Source of the DNA: Aedes albopictus
Lineage: Eukaryota; Arthropoda; Insecta; Diptera; Culicidae
Assembly: GCF_035046485.1 (NCBI RefSeq)
Contig: NC_085137.1
Location: 42,401,155-42,465,154 of the forward strand
Reading direction: 5' to 3'
DNA length: 64,000 nucleotides
Made by a program: the position numbers and the translations under genes. The notes beneath the pieces are model-generated. The model worked only from the letters and a program-made list of their open reading frames with translations. It was not told the origin of the DNA and did no database searches. Positions within the stretch are counted from its first letter, which is position 1. Each line of letters opens with the position of its first letter. Below are positions 43,032-51,858 of this stretch, one piece after another.

Positions 43032-43409
43032 ATGAAGGTAACTAGTTCCAAGCCCCACAGGTATGATCCCTACTGATAGTTTGATATCTTCCTGCAGTGC
43101 ATCGCTACAGCTGTCCTGATGGCAGTAATCTTGGCCGCCGCCCAAGCGCAGTACTACTACCCATATCCGTATTATGCTCCGGCTGCCGTGGCAACGGCCT
43201 ACGCCCCTCCAGGTTCCACCGTAGTGCAGGCTTACGCTCCACCAAACTACTACGCCCCAGCAGTGTACGTATCGCCCCCGGTCGTAGTTGCCCCAGGGGG
43301 AGCACGGTACACAGCCGTCAACCCAGGTGCCGTCCACGATGCCCCACTGCCAGGACACACGGTATCCCAACAATCGCTGAACACGGCTCCGGCTCCAGGA
43401 ACTGGTTAG
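43032..43409 (+). CDS. Secreted Ala/Pro/Tyr-rich cuticle-like protein with GHTVSQQSLN module
   Basis: Exon 1 is 43032-43037 (ATG AAG), the intron is 43038-43097 (60 bp), and exon 2 is 43098-43409, for 105 residues. Residues 1-18 are a signal peptide (MKCIATAVLMAVILAAAQ). Residues 19-70 are Tyr/Pro/Ala-rich (YYYPYPYYAPAAV, YAPPNYYAPAVYV). Residues 71-105 form the module ARYTAVNPGAVHDAPLPGHT plus VSQQSLN and a PAPGTG end, shared with five genes at 49-60 kb. An AATAAA signal lies at 43598-43603. Low-complexity cuticular protein classes are the likely home, but I cannot place it in a named family. ORFs in other frames here are shadows. Confidence 0.88.
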
Positions 43410-43609
43410 GATCCCAGCGAGGCGATAGTGACTGATGGCTCGAGCAGGTGAAATAGCTCAGGGAAAACACCAAAATGTGATATGGATGTAGTTGTTTGCT
43501 GTGATTTGTTCTCCGTTTGATACATTTATTTCACTTCTTGGGTTTACATTACATTTATTTCTAATCGTGAGTTGATTGTTCGTTAACTTGGTTGATTAAT
43601 AAAATTAGT

Positions 43610-43905
43610 TTCTGTTTCGCTGACACTATTGACAGCAAATTTGCAATCCACACCTTAGAAACTGCTCGAGATGCGTTTGGCGAACCTATATTTTGCTACA
43701 AAATTACGAAAACCAATAAATCCATGAAATTTGTGCTGTTGTTAATTGAAAGGTTAGTTTGTTGTTCACAGTCTATGTTTTTGATTCAAGTAAAGTGGTT
43801 TGCTGGAGTGTACTGAAGGGTCGGTTCTGGACACGACAGGCCCACTTTATAGGGAAGCTCCGGGCCCCCGAATACTAAATCCAGCACTGGTCAAGATCTA
43901 CGTTA
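43610..43905. other. Intergenic stretch, nothing recognised
   Basis: The 74-codon ORF at 43592 begins inside the 3' end of the preceding gene and has no features. Confidence 0.4.
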
Positions 43906-44020
43906 ACCCTTTGGAGCCGGAGGGTTAATATTAACCCTGGCGATGATACCGAGCATAACAAACGTGTTCGAAGCCAGCTAGGTTGCGACATCAGTGACAA
44001 AACTATTCGGCTCCAAAGGG
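43906..44020. mobile_element. Small foldback MITE with ACCCTTTGGAGCCG ends
   Basis: ACCCTTTGGAGCCGG at the left is mirrored by TCGGCTCCAAAGGGT at the right. A second inverted GGGTTAATATTAACCC sits just inside the left arm. TTA on each side may be a 3-bp duplication, as in PIF/Harbinger, but this is uncertain. Confidence 0.6.
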
Positions 44021-44202
44021 TTTACAAATCATAAAAAAAATATCTATGCAATATGCGTTTTTGGAACGGTCCCGGTATCTTGATATCATTTTGATATTCA
44101 AGAAGATGACTTTCTGTTTGTCAGAGGTTCTCAATTTGGTAATCATGGCCTACGTGTGCATATACCAATGTTGATGTGCAACCAAAATCTTATCCTTTAT
44201 CA

Positions 44203-45104
44203 CAGGCGTTCTCAAACTTTTCTGGCTTGCGACCCACTTTGGATTGTAATAGAATTGGGCAACCCACCAATATCCTCACAAAAAAGTCAACTATTCCGAT
44301 AAGCTTGCTTCACGTAACATTTACTTTTAAATATTTTAAACTTCTTAAATTTCAGCGTTCTTTTCGTTTTTCGAAAACAGTCAAAATAAGGTTAAAATGT
44401 CCAAATGCTTCTGTAAACCTTGTTTCTTAGGAAATTGGGATGCGTTGGTACGCTTCTGATAAAAATTGAACCATTCTGACGCTATGTAATACTGCAGAAC
44501 TCCACAGATTTTTAGGAATTATGCCACACATTTCAGGAATAATGAAAACATAAAATTACCACGAAGCCTTCGAAGACATGATGACAATTGTATGCCTCTG
44601 CATAACTTTAGAAATTTACTTAAAATTTTAGGATTTTTTTTTCAAATGACCAAGAGTTCGATGGATTGTTATCGAACTTCAGTAATTTTATGCCTGTTTT
44701 GTGATATCCCGATTTGTTTTTGAAATTCTAACTTCTTTGCATTTTAAAACTAGCTTCAAATTAAAACTGCAAGCACCATTCAATTTTGAACTCATCGTTC
44801 AAGAACAGAGTGTTTGGAAAATTTTAAACTTTCAGAATGCTAAACCTTCTGATAATAAACCTAATAGTTCCAAAATTGACTTTAGAATGTAGAATAGCTT
44901 CAAGAGTTAGGAAAAATAAAGGAGAAACCTCATTTCCACAAATTTATCTTTCGATTCTTAAATAGAGTTTTTATAAATTTCTTTGACATAAGTTAAGGAA
45001 ATTACGGAAGATATTTATTACAATAACGCCTAAACCTTCGCGACCCACTAAAAATCAACCCGCGACCCACCAGTGGGTCGCGACCCATAGTTTGAGAAAC
45101 GCTG
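44203..45104. mobile_element. hAT non-autonomous element, 902 bp, 8-bp target duplication
   Basis: The left end CAGGCGTTCTCAAACTTTTC and the inverted right end CAGCGTTTCTCAAACTATGG match over most of 16 bases. Subterminal GCGACCCAC motifs appear near both ends, including GGGTCGCGACCCA near 45085. The perfect 8-bp duplication CTTTATCA lies at 44195-44202 and 45105-45112. Ends of the TTCTCAAACT type are typical of a large animal hAT group. The interior is AT-rich with no transposase. Confidence 0.88.
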
Positions 45105-45112
45105 CTTTATCA

Positions 45113-45577
45113 GACGTGCACCGTGACTACCCCAATTTGTCTCACTGCCACTAAATGCCACTCAGAACGCAAAATCTGTAAATCAATGTCTCCACTTCCT
45201 CACACTTTCAATATTTGGGTAATCCGCATGACCGTTGCAGTTTTCGAAACCACTGGGATTTCATTGGTTCACCAAATTCTCGAATGCATTATGTTTCATA
45301 TATTGACCAAAAACTATCACACACACCAAACGCTTTGCTGAATTTTCAGCATTTTCTTTTACTGTGATTCATCACAAGTTTGTGCCCTATCAGCGCAAAG
45401 TGCTGGATGTTTCAGATAATTGTACTCAAATTCAGCAATTTGTATTGCTGGATGCATTCAGCATGGCAAAAACCAGCAAAATTTGTCAGTTAGCTGTCAA
45501 AACTGTTTAGGGTTTAAAAAAAAAAAGACGCTACACCGTCTTCAACCAGAGGTTGCACAGACTGAACGATCACTAAC
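45113..45577. other. Intergenic stretch, repeat-like
   Basis: It contains AGCA/TGCTGG-rich words (ATTCAGCAATTTG, AACCAGCAAAATTTG) that look like a degraded foldback. No gene. Confidence 0.35.
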
Positions 45578-46170
45578 ATCCCAGCCAACCACATGTCGTA
45601 AATCATTGTGTGGAAAAAATCGTATATATTCATATATTGAATCAGAATTGTATAATAACATGCATATTTGTTGATGATGATTGCGTAAAATCGCATTTCA
45701 TGCCAAATTAAATTTCAATTGCGATTTTGTTTCATATAGTCGTCTCCGATCATAAAAGGTGCGAGATACTATCGGTAGAATCGCACAGAATCGGATAGAA
45801 TCGTGAAAAAAAAATTCATTCTTAGCGTCAAGCTGCATGTTCGCTATATGCTATATGATTTCGTTGAATCGTGGAAATCGTCGTTTCACATCCTATATGA
45901 ATCTGCTAAATCAAGCTTGCTACCTAAAGGTATGATGAAAATCGGTGAAATCGTATACAACTATAACAATGTTGTATATTGATCGTTTGCCTCATACTTG
46001 CATCGTTTACGAAGTGAACGAAATCGTAGAAATCGTATATTCATTTTTACAGTCGCATATGATTGTTACTGCACTTTTAATAGTCGTATCTTAATCTCGG
46101 AAATCGTTAATGGTTTTGTTTACATATTTGTATGATGGAGAAAAAGAAAACATGGGAATTTGTATGGTCC

Positions 46171-46292
46171 ACTGCACGAATTTATGCTGGCCTGCTTACT
46201 CTCACAGAAAATTTGACGTTTGAGCGGTGCCGACACTTCTCAAACGTCAAATTTCGTGTAAGAGTAAGCAGGCCAGTATGAATTCGTGCAGT
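46171..46292. repeat. Near-perfect long hairpin, ~54-bp arms
   Basis: ACTGCACGAATTTATGCTGG through AAATTTGACGTTTGAG pairs with CTCAAACGTCAAATTTCGTG through CCAGTATGAATTCGTGCAGT around a loop of about 14 bases, with few mismatches. It is most likely a small foldback MITE. If transcribed it would give a long double-stranded stem. Confidence 0.8.
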
Positions 46293-46564
46293 AATCCATA
46301 CTTGTTGTTGTTGTTGACACATTCCAACCATGGTAGCAATAAATTCAACCAAATATATAGGTTTTCATACTATTTATATACAGCAGATGACTTCCAATAA
46401 GTGATGCATAGATTCCAACAACAACGTCAATTCCGGTCCTCTTGCACAGCACCAATTTTGGTGCCACTCAATGCACAACAACACCGCTCCCACCATAAGT
46501 GTCGCACCGTATCATGCTAATTTTTATTCGTTTCATGCCATTCACTTTGAACTTTCTATTTCCA

Positions 46565-46650
46565 ACTTGGCAATATGTCCAATAGAGATAACGCGCAGTT
46601 CTCAATCAAAGGACCTAAGTTCGATTCCCACTGAACACCAATTGTTTTTT
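46565..46650 (+). repeat. Weak tRNA-like sequence
   Basis: AAGTTCGATTCCCAC is a good B-box, followed by a T-rich run. The upstream A-box is poor (TTGGCAATATGTCC). Probably a SINE or tRNA relic. Confidence 0.3.
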
Positions 46651-46929
46651 TTTTCATTTGAAAATCTTGAGTCGTATATTGGTACACTCAATCGTAATAA
46701 GATCATTCATAATCGTATATTTAGACGGATAGAATCGGCGAAATCGTAGAAATTTTTCGAGAAATCGTAAATCATGTTGGATGGAATCGAAGTAATCGTA
46801 TATATGTTTCGATATGGCCTCCACTTTAGTATGTATATGCCTGTTTCGTGCATTGAATACGATTTCTTTGGTGCTATATATGTGTGACTATTTCAGTTGC
46901 AATTTGGATATAGCAACCAAATTGCTGGC

Positions 46930-47095
46930 TGGGATGAGACAACGGACAACACACGAAACACCCAGTGGTCCAGTGGAGAATTTTTCGTTTGACGAAAAGT
47001 TTTCACCGACTGGAGCGGGAATCGAACCCACACTCCGAGGCTTACGAAACGGCCAGACGACTGATGACGCCCCTAACCGTACGGCCACGAAGCCC
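46930..47095 (-). mobile_element. tRNA-derived SINE (GGGCTTCGTGGCCG family)
   Basis: The minus-strand head GGGCTTCGTGGCCGTACGGT, the B-box GGGTTCGATTCCC, then TGAAAACTTTTCGTC. The long A-to-B spacing suggests a serine- or leucine-type tRNA ancestor. Target duplications are not clear. Confidence 0.7.
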
Positions 47096-47398
47096 ACAAC
47101 GGAACGGAATATCAAAATCATAACAGGTTGTGTTATTTTGTTACGATGATTTGAGTAACAATAATGGTTGATATAATCCTGTATCGTCAGTACAACATGG
47201 AAACAAATTGTCTTCAAACAATAAGATGCCTGAAGATGCATTAATAAAAAAAAGCATAAAAAGAAGGAACTTTGTGTATAAACTAAGTCAGGGCTTTAAG
47301 TTTGCGAGAAAAGTTCTTGCTCCTAAACATTTCAGATGGGGCAAGGGCATTTTCAGGAAGTTCACAGAGAGCTCAAAATATGGGATTCCAAGAGTCTT
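47096..47398. other. Intergenic stretch, nothing recognised
   Basis: AT-rich. The 69-codon ORF at 47208 has no features. Confidence 0.35.
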
Positions 47399-48176
47399 CC
47401 CGAGAAAAGGCGGATAACAAAGTGATATCACTTTGATAATAAACTGTGTTATCGGTGTTACCATTTTGTTATTTTTATTATCATCTTTTTTCAATTGATG
47501 ATAACAAATTTATTTATCGATAATTTTGGTTCATCGCGATAACATAAAAATACTAAATAATAACAAAATATGTTATCTGTTTCCAAACGCATATTTCAAA
47601 GCTTTCCCAAAACTGAGAGTCTGATGAAACTCGAATCTAAAAATAGATTCCGCTTTCCACCTACAATGCGATTGCAGTACGATAGCGTAGCCTTTTATAA
47701 CTCTCACTCTCAATGAGCCCCGTTGGTATATGGGCTTCGGCTGCGATCGACAATCACTCGATCAGGGTTCGAGGCCCGCCTGGGAGCAAAAGTTGAAAAC
47801 ATTGGATGTAAATTATAAGAAACTTTTTTCAATAGGTGACGATGTCGGTAAAGTTGATTTTTACTATTTTGGTCGATAAAATAGCTCTGAATGATAACAA
47901 ATTGATAACAAAACCAGTTATCCGCCAGCTGTATTTTTTCATGTTGGTAACTAAATTTAATGTTGAACAAAATATTGTATAACACAATTAGTTATCAACT
48001 TGAACTCAATGATAACTTAACTTCTTATCATTTTGGTATTCGAGAAGTAAATATGAGTTATCATTTTTGTTATGTTGGCTCTTAATTCAACCTAAATGAT
48101 AACAAACTCAATTATCAAACGAATGATAACCAGGTAACAAAACTTGTTATCATTTTGTTATCCGCCTTTGCTCGGG
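47399..48176. mobile_element. Foldback element packed with GATAAC/GTTATC motifs
   Basis: The ends CCCGAGAAAAGGCGGATAAC and GTTATCCGCCTTTGCTCGGG are inverted copies with small differences. Within 778 bp I count about 15 GATAAC or GTTATC hexamers on the two strands, several as TGATAAC, mostly near the two ends. A tRNA-like insertion sits in the middle (47712-47800). Non-coding. Confidence 0.7.
47712..47800 (+). repeat. tRNA-like SINE head inside the GATAAC element
   Basis: GTTGGTATATGGGCTTCGGC resembles an A-box region, and CAGGGTTCGAGGCCCGCC contains a perfect B-box core. Spacing is tRNA-like. It is probably a SINE head inserted into the foldback. Confidence 0.5.
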
Positions 48177-48179
48177 TTC

Positions 48180-48500
48180 AGGGGCGTTTGAGGAGCCTTT
48201 TGAGGACGTATTGACACGTTCCTAGAGGATCCTAGAGGATTTCAAGGGGTACCTAAAGGTCTAAGGGGTGTTTCAACGGGTTTCAGAGGCATTCCAGTAA
48301 TGTTCCAGTAGTAATTGATGTAGTAATCTGAGTGAGCAAATGCACCTCCTGGATCCCATTTGAAACATCCCTGAGATCTATTAGCGTGCCCCCGAAACCC
48401 CTTTGCCTCCCTTGAAACACCCCTGAGAACTTATGGTACCCACTGAAACTACCTGAATCGCCCCTGGACGACTCCGAGACACCCTTGAACAGGGATCTAA
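48180..48500. repeat. Degenerate low-complexity repeat (CCTGAAAC/GAGGATTTC type)
   Basis: Short imperfect units (GAAACACCCCTGAGA, TTCAAGGGGTACC) without coding signal. Same style as 2350-2520 and 63160-63835. The ORFs on the minus strand here are artefacts. Confidence 0.5.
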
Positions 48501-48647
48501 AATAGTGAGAATGTTGCTGAGCAGACACAAACGCAAAGCAAATCTACTCGTGAACAACTGAGGCCTGAATATATTCGCACTGATACGCACTCGTCTGTGA
48601 TTCGCGAACCGCTCTGAGCATTTTTAGGTTTGATGAAATAGTAGTTT

Positions 48648-48767
48648 ACGCAACTCGGTGCAGAACTCGATTTTTTCAGCACTCGTCGTAATTATCCAAC
48701 TCGGCAAGCCTCGTTGGATAAATGTACGACTCGTGCTGAAAAAATCGAGTTCTGCACCGAGTTGCGT
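48648..48767. repeat. Near-perfect foldback hairpin, 120 bp
   Basis: ACGCAACTCGGTGCAGAACT with CGATTTTTTCAGCACTCGT is mirrored almost exactly on the other side. The loop holds a second small stem (TCCAAC..GTTGGA). It is likely a tiny MITE family. Confidence 0.8.
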
Positions 48768-48957
48768 ACAACGTTTTTTGCAATTTCATAAATTACCACT
48801 TTAGGCTAGTTTTTAACAAAACTTTTCCATCAAACTGCACACTGATGTTCATAGCCTTGTTTGAGAAAATTTGATCATAGCGGATTATACTGTATAGTTG
48901 TCACAATTTTTCAATACTGCGTCCAGAAAGCATCAAGAAGTTGATCGAAACTGAAAA

Positions 48958-49019
48958 CAGTGCTGTAATGGTTCATTACGCAACGCAAATCAGTGCTGTA
49001 ATGAACCATTACAGTACTG
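48958..49019. repeat. Short hairpin with ~22-nt arms, miRNA-precursor-like shape
   Basis: CAGTGCTGTAATGGTTCATT with AC pairs with GTAATGAACCATTACAGTAC with TG around a loop of about 18 bases with one mismatch. The size fits a pre-miRNA, but the loop repeats part of the arm (CAGTGCTGTAATG), which suggests repeat origin. No known miRNA seed is claimed. Confidence 0.55.
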
Positions 49020-49254
49020 TTTATTTGGTGTGGGAAATTAGGCCTTTTCCTGTCAGATTTGCGTGAGGTAAAACAGCCTATTACGATGAGAAATTGCAAA
49101 AAACACATTTACATGGCTAACAATTCTGCCCAACGTTTCAACAGTTCCAGTTCCAGTGGCCTGCCTCTCTTCGACTGTTCTTTGAGAACATTCCACGTTA
49201 ATTGATTCAAGAGCTTTTTTGCCTACCATTATTGCATGAATTTGTATATAGTGA

Positions 49255-49375
49255 TGCAAGCACAATAATCACTATGCCCAGAAAGTCGTGAAAATATTGC
49301 CGATCGGAACGGGAACCCAACCCGCCGTCTCCGGATTGGCAATCCAAAGCCTTATCACTAGGCTAACTGGAGAAC
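49255..49375 (-). mobile_element. tRNA-derived SINE (GTTCTCCAGTTAGCC family)
   Basis: The minus strand starts GTTCTCCAGTTAGCCTAGTG (A-box-like) and reaches a B-box-like GGGTTGGGTTCCC about 50 bases later, then TTTTCACGACTTTCTGGGC. Target duplications were not identified. Confidence 0.6.
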
Positions 49376-49616
49376 TATACCTTTCATATCGAAAGCATTG
49401 AAAATTACTTCATCCAGTTTATTATATGCTACACCAAGTTTCGTTATGTACGATACTTTAGTCAAGACTTGGAAAAAGCAGATCAATAAAAATAACAACA
49501 ATTTGAGCAGAACAGTAAATTTTATTTGCAAGTTTTCACCATTGCTAATTTCAATTTGTACAAGACTACGTTTCAAAATACCTGGGCCAAATCGTCAAAT
49601 TTATTTATCAATCACT

Positions 49617-50185
49617 TCAAACGGTTCCCGCAGCTGGTTCCAGATTGAGCGATTGCTGCGAAACGGTGTGTCCAGCGAGGGGGGCATCATGCACAGCTCC
49701 ACGGTTGGCAGCCACATACCGGGCTTCCTTCTGGGCAACAACGGCTACGGCTGGCTGGGCAACGACGGTGGCCACTGGGGCGGCCACATGAGTGGCTTCG
49801 ACGACTTCCGAATCGACAGAGTTGTAGGCCACGACCGAAGGAGCAGCATAGGCCACTGGGGCAACGTAACGTGGGACAACGTTCTGCTGGACGAACGTGG
49901 TGTGAGGAGCGGTGTAGGTTACTGGGGCGGCAGCGTAGGTAACTGGAGAAGCGGCGTAGGAGGTCACTGGAACCGTGGAGATATACCGAGGGGCCACGTT
50001 CTGCTGGACAACGGTGGTGTGGGCTGCGGAGTAAGCCAATGGAACGGAGTAGGGCACGAGATTTCCTTCAGCAACAACGGCCAGGGCCATCATGACTACA
50101 GCTGCGATGCACTGTTTGGAAGATGCAATGAGATTATGTTAGATTAAACATGCTTCAGAAAGCCATTGGAAAACTTTACCTTCAT
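49617..50185 (-). CDS. Secreted Ala/Val-rich cuticle-like protein D1 (GHTVSQQSLN module)
   Basis: Exon 1 is 50180-50185 (ATG AAG), the intron is 50112-50179 (68 bp), and exon 2 is 50111-49617, for 166 residues. Residues 1-18 are a signal peptide (MKCIAAVVMMALAVVAEG). The middle has seven-residue units of the type AAAPVTY and two HTT.VQQN.(A/V)PRY blocks. Residues 132-166 are the shared module (YVAANRGAVHDAPLAGHTVS, QQSLN, PAAGTV). A minus-strand AATAAA lies at 49521-49526. It is divergently paired with D2 (735 bp between start codons). The promoter closely matches that of D5. The 249-codon ORF on the other strand is a shadow. Confidence 0.9.
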
Positions 50186-50281
50186 GATTGTTGATTTCCT
50201 CTGGGAATCGCTGAAAGGCGAGAAGATTGTTACAGTTTGGAGTACTGATGTGTTTTGATCCTTTTTCAATTCCTGCTGCGT

Positions 50282-50288
50282 TTTTATA
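50282..50288 (-). promoter_or_regulatory. TATA box of D1
   Basis: TATAAAA on the minus strand. It is followed about 40 bases on by the repeated ACATCA element shared by D1, D2, D4 and D5 (AACACATCAGT). Confidence 0.75.
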
Positions 50289-50339
50289 GGAATCAATTGG
50301 TTCTGATTGCTATACCAACCAATCAAAAGGTAAAGAATT

Positions 50340-50570
50340 GCCGAAAAGGTGCAAAGAACTGGTTCCCGAAATAAATTTCGGGTTTATAATTGATCGCAAA
50401 GCCACTGCTACGATGCGGTTGAAAGAAGCAAAAAAAGATTGAATAAGAGCGTACCGGGTGGGTTGGGTAGTCAATAGTTATCACTTGCTCTATTTTGTGC
50501 GCTCGTATCGCTTAAAGATGAATTGTGCGGGGTGAGAATTGTTGTCATTCGATCTCTTTTTCCATATGTT
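50340..50570 (-). promoter_or_regulatory. Conserved upstream region shared by D1 and D5
   Basis: On the minus strand this region aligns with 57095-57300 upstream of D5. It includes GATACGAGCGCACAAAATAG (GATACGAAAGCACAAAGTAG in D5), GATAACTA, CCACCCGGTACGCT, CAATTATAA and AGTTCTTTGCA. Conservation stops short of D2, so it marks a D1/D5 duplication unit or common control region. Confidence 0.65.
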
Positions 50571-50815
50571 CAAGTGATGGATATTGTATGTTAGAGTGGC
50601 AATAAATTCAAACAGATCAAGTTTGGCAAGCGAAACTTTTTAGCACTATTTTTTCATTTGATTATCGTTATATGGTTACTTTACATCTAAACATAAACGA
50701 TGAAAGAATTCTTCCATGTATAATAAAGATTAGTAAAATGATGGTGATGCTCAATGTATGGAACTTATTTAGTCTTCCTGATGCTGATATGGTCTTGTTC
50801 ATAGATATTTTTCAA

Positions 50816-50822
50816 TATAAAA
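50816..50822 (+). promoter_or_regulatory. TATA box of D2
   Basis: TATAAAA, followed by ACCATCAGAACACATCAGTG at about 50841-50860, the same initiator region as in the sister genes. Confidence 0.75.
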
Positions 50823-50920
50823 GGGGTGAATTATTTTTCAACCATCAGAACACATCAGTGCTTCAAACTATATTAATCAATTCGTCCTTCAGCGACTTAT
50901 ACCCTCAGAAATCAACAATC

Positions 50921-51510
50921 ATGAAGGTAATATTTTTCAAAGACATTTTTAGTCAAACAAATGCTTAACCCATTTCTTTTCATTTCACAAACAGTGCATC
51001 GCAGCTGTAGTCATGATGGCCCTGGCCGTTGTTGCTGAAGGAAATCTGCTGTCCTACTCGGTTCCATTGGCCTACTCCGCACCCCATACCACTGTTGTCC
51101 AGCAGAATTTGGCCCCTCGGTATATCTCCACGGTTCCAGTGACCTCCTATGCCGCTGCTCCAGTTACCTATGCTGCTGCTCCAGTCACTTATGCTGCCGC
51201 CCCCGTGGCCTACACCGCTCCTCACACCACCGTTGTCCAGCAGAACGTTGTCCCACGTTATGTTGCCCCAGTAGCCTATGCTGCTCCCTCGGTCGTGGCA
51301 TACAACTCTGTCGACTCGGAAGTCGTTGAAGCCACCCATGTGGCCGCTCCAGTAGCCACCGTAGTTGCCCAGCCAGCCGTGGCCGTCATTGCCCAGAAGG
51401 AAGCTCGGTATGTCGCTGCCAACCGTGGAGCTGTGCATGATGCCCCTCTCGCTGGACATACCGTTTCTCAGCAATCCCTCAATCTGGAACCAGCTGCGGG
51501 AACCGTTTGA
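50921..51510 (+). CDS. Secreted Ala/Val-rich cuticle-like protein D2 (GHTVSQQSLN module)
   Basis: Exon 1 is 50921-50926, the intron is 50927-50994 (68 bp), and exon 2 is 50995-51510, for 173 residues. It is the longest of the four near-identical copies because it carries one extra seven-residue unit (AAAPVTY) in the middle region. The signal peptide, HTT.VQQN blocks and the 35-residue C-terminal module (139-173) match D1. AATAAA lies at 51569-51574. It is divergently transcribed from D1, and the DNA between their start codons must hold both promoters. The 196-codon antisense ORF is a shadow caused by lack of stops in the GC-richer exon. Confidence 0.9.
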
Positions 51511-51579
51511 AGTGATTGAAGTACCTGATCCTCGATAAATGTTTGATTTTTTTAAGCTGAATTTGTCCAATAAATTTTA

Positions 51580-51858
51580 TATCACTCAATCTCATCATGA
51601 TTTTTTAATTATCGTTTACTTTATGTTGTGTTGCTATAACGTGTAGGTATTTTGATAAAAGATCCAAAGTGCACTAAAAAGTTCAAAGACAACTAGTGTA
51701 ACAGTGATAGAATTATACGGTTTCGTTGACCTTGTGTCAAATAACGATATATACTAACTGAATGTCTAACGGTTGCAAATGGTATGGAAGAGCCTCAGGA
51801 GCTGGCGTTCTGATACCAGGTATCCATTGAAATTCCAGCAGGCCACTTTTGAGCTAGA
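51580..51858. other. Intergenic stretch before the LINE remnant
   Basis: No gene. The LINE similarity may start somewhere after 51780, but it cannot be read clearly before 51859. Confidence 0.4.

Larger units (their letters stand above)
45578..46937. repeat. ATCGTATAT-rich repeat region, possibly one foldback element
   Basis: CATCCCAGCCAACC near 45578 is mirrored weakly by GGCTGGGATG near 46935. Between them, words such as AATCGTAGAAATCGTATAT and CGTATATTGG recur many times. Phrases like TGGCCTCCACTTT also occur in the 9-11 kb foldbacks, suggesting a related family. A long hairpin sits inside at 46171-46292. Confidence 0.45.

Noticed and set aside
49398..50147. 249-codon plus-strand ORF opposite D1
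   Set aside because: It is antisense to a gene with TATA box, splice sites and signal peptide. Equivalent antisense openings occur opposite D2 and D4, as expected from codon bias in this gene family.
50980..51570. 196-codon minus-strand ORF opposite D2
   Set aside because: Shadow of the coding exon, with Gly/Asn/Ser-rich composition from the reverse frame only.
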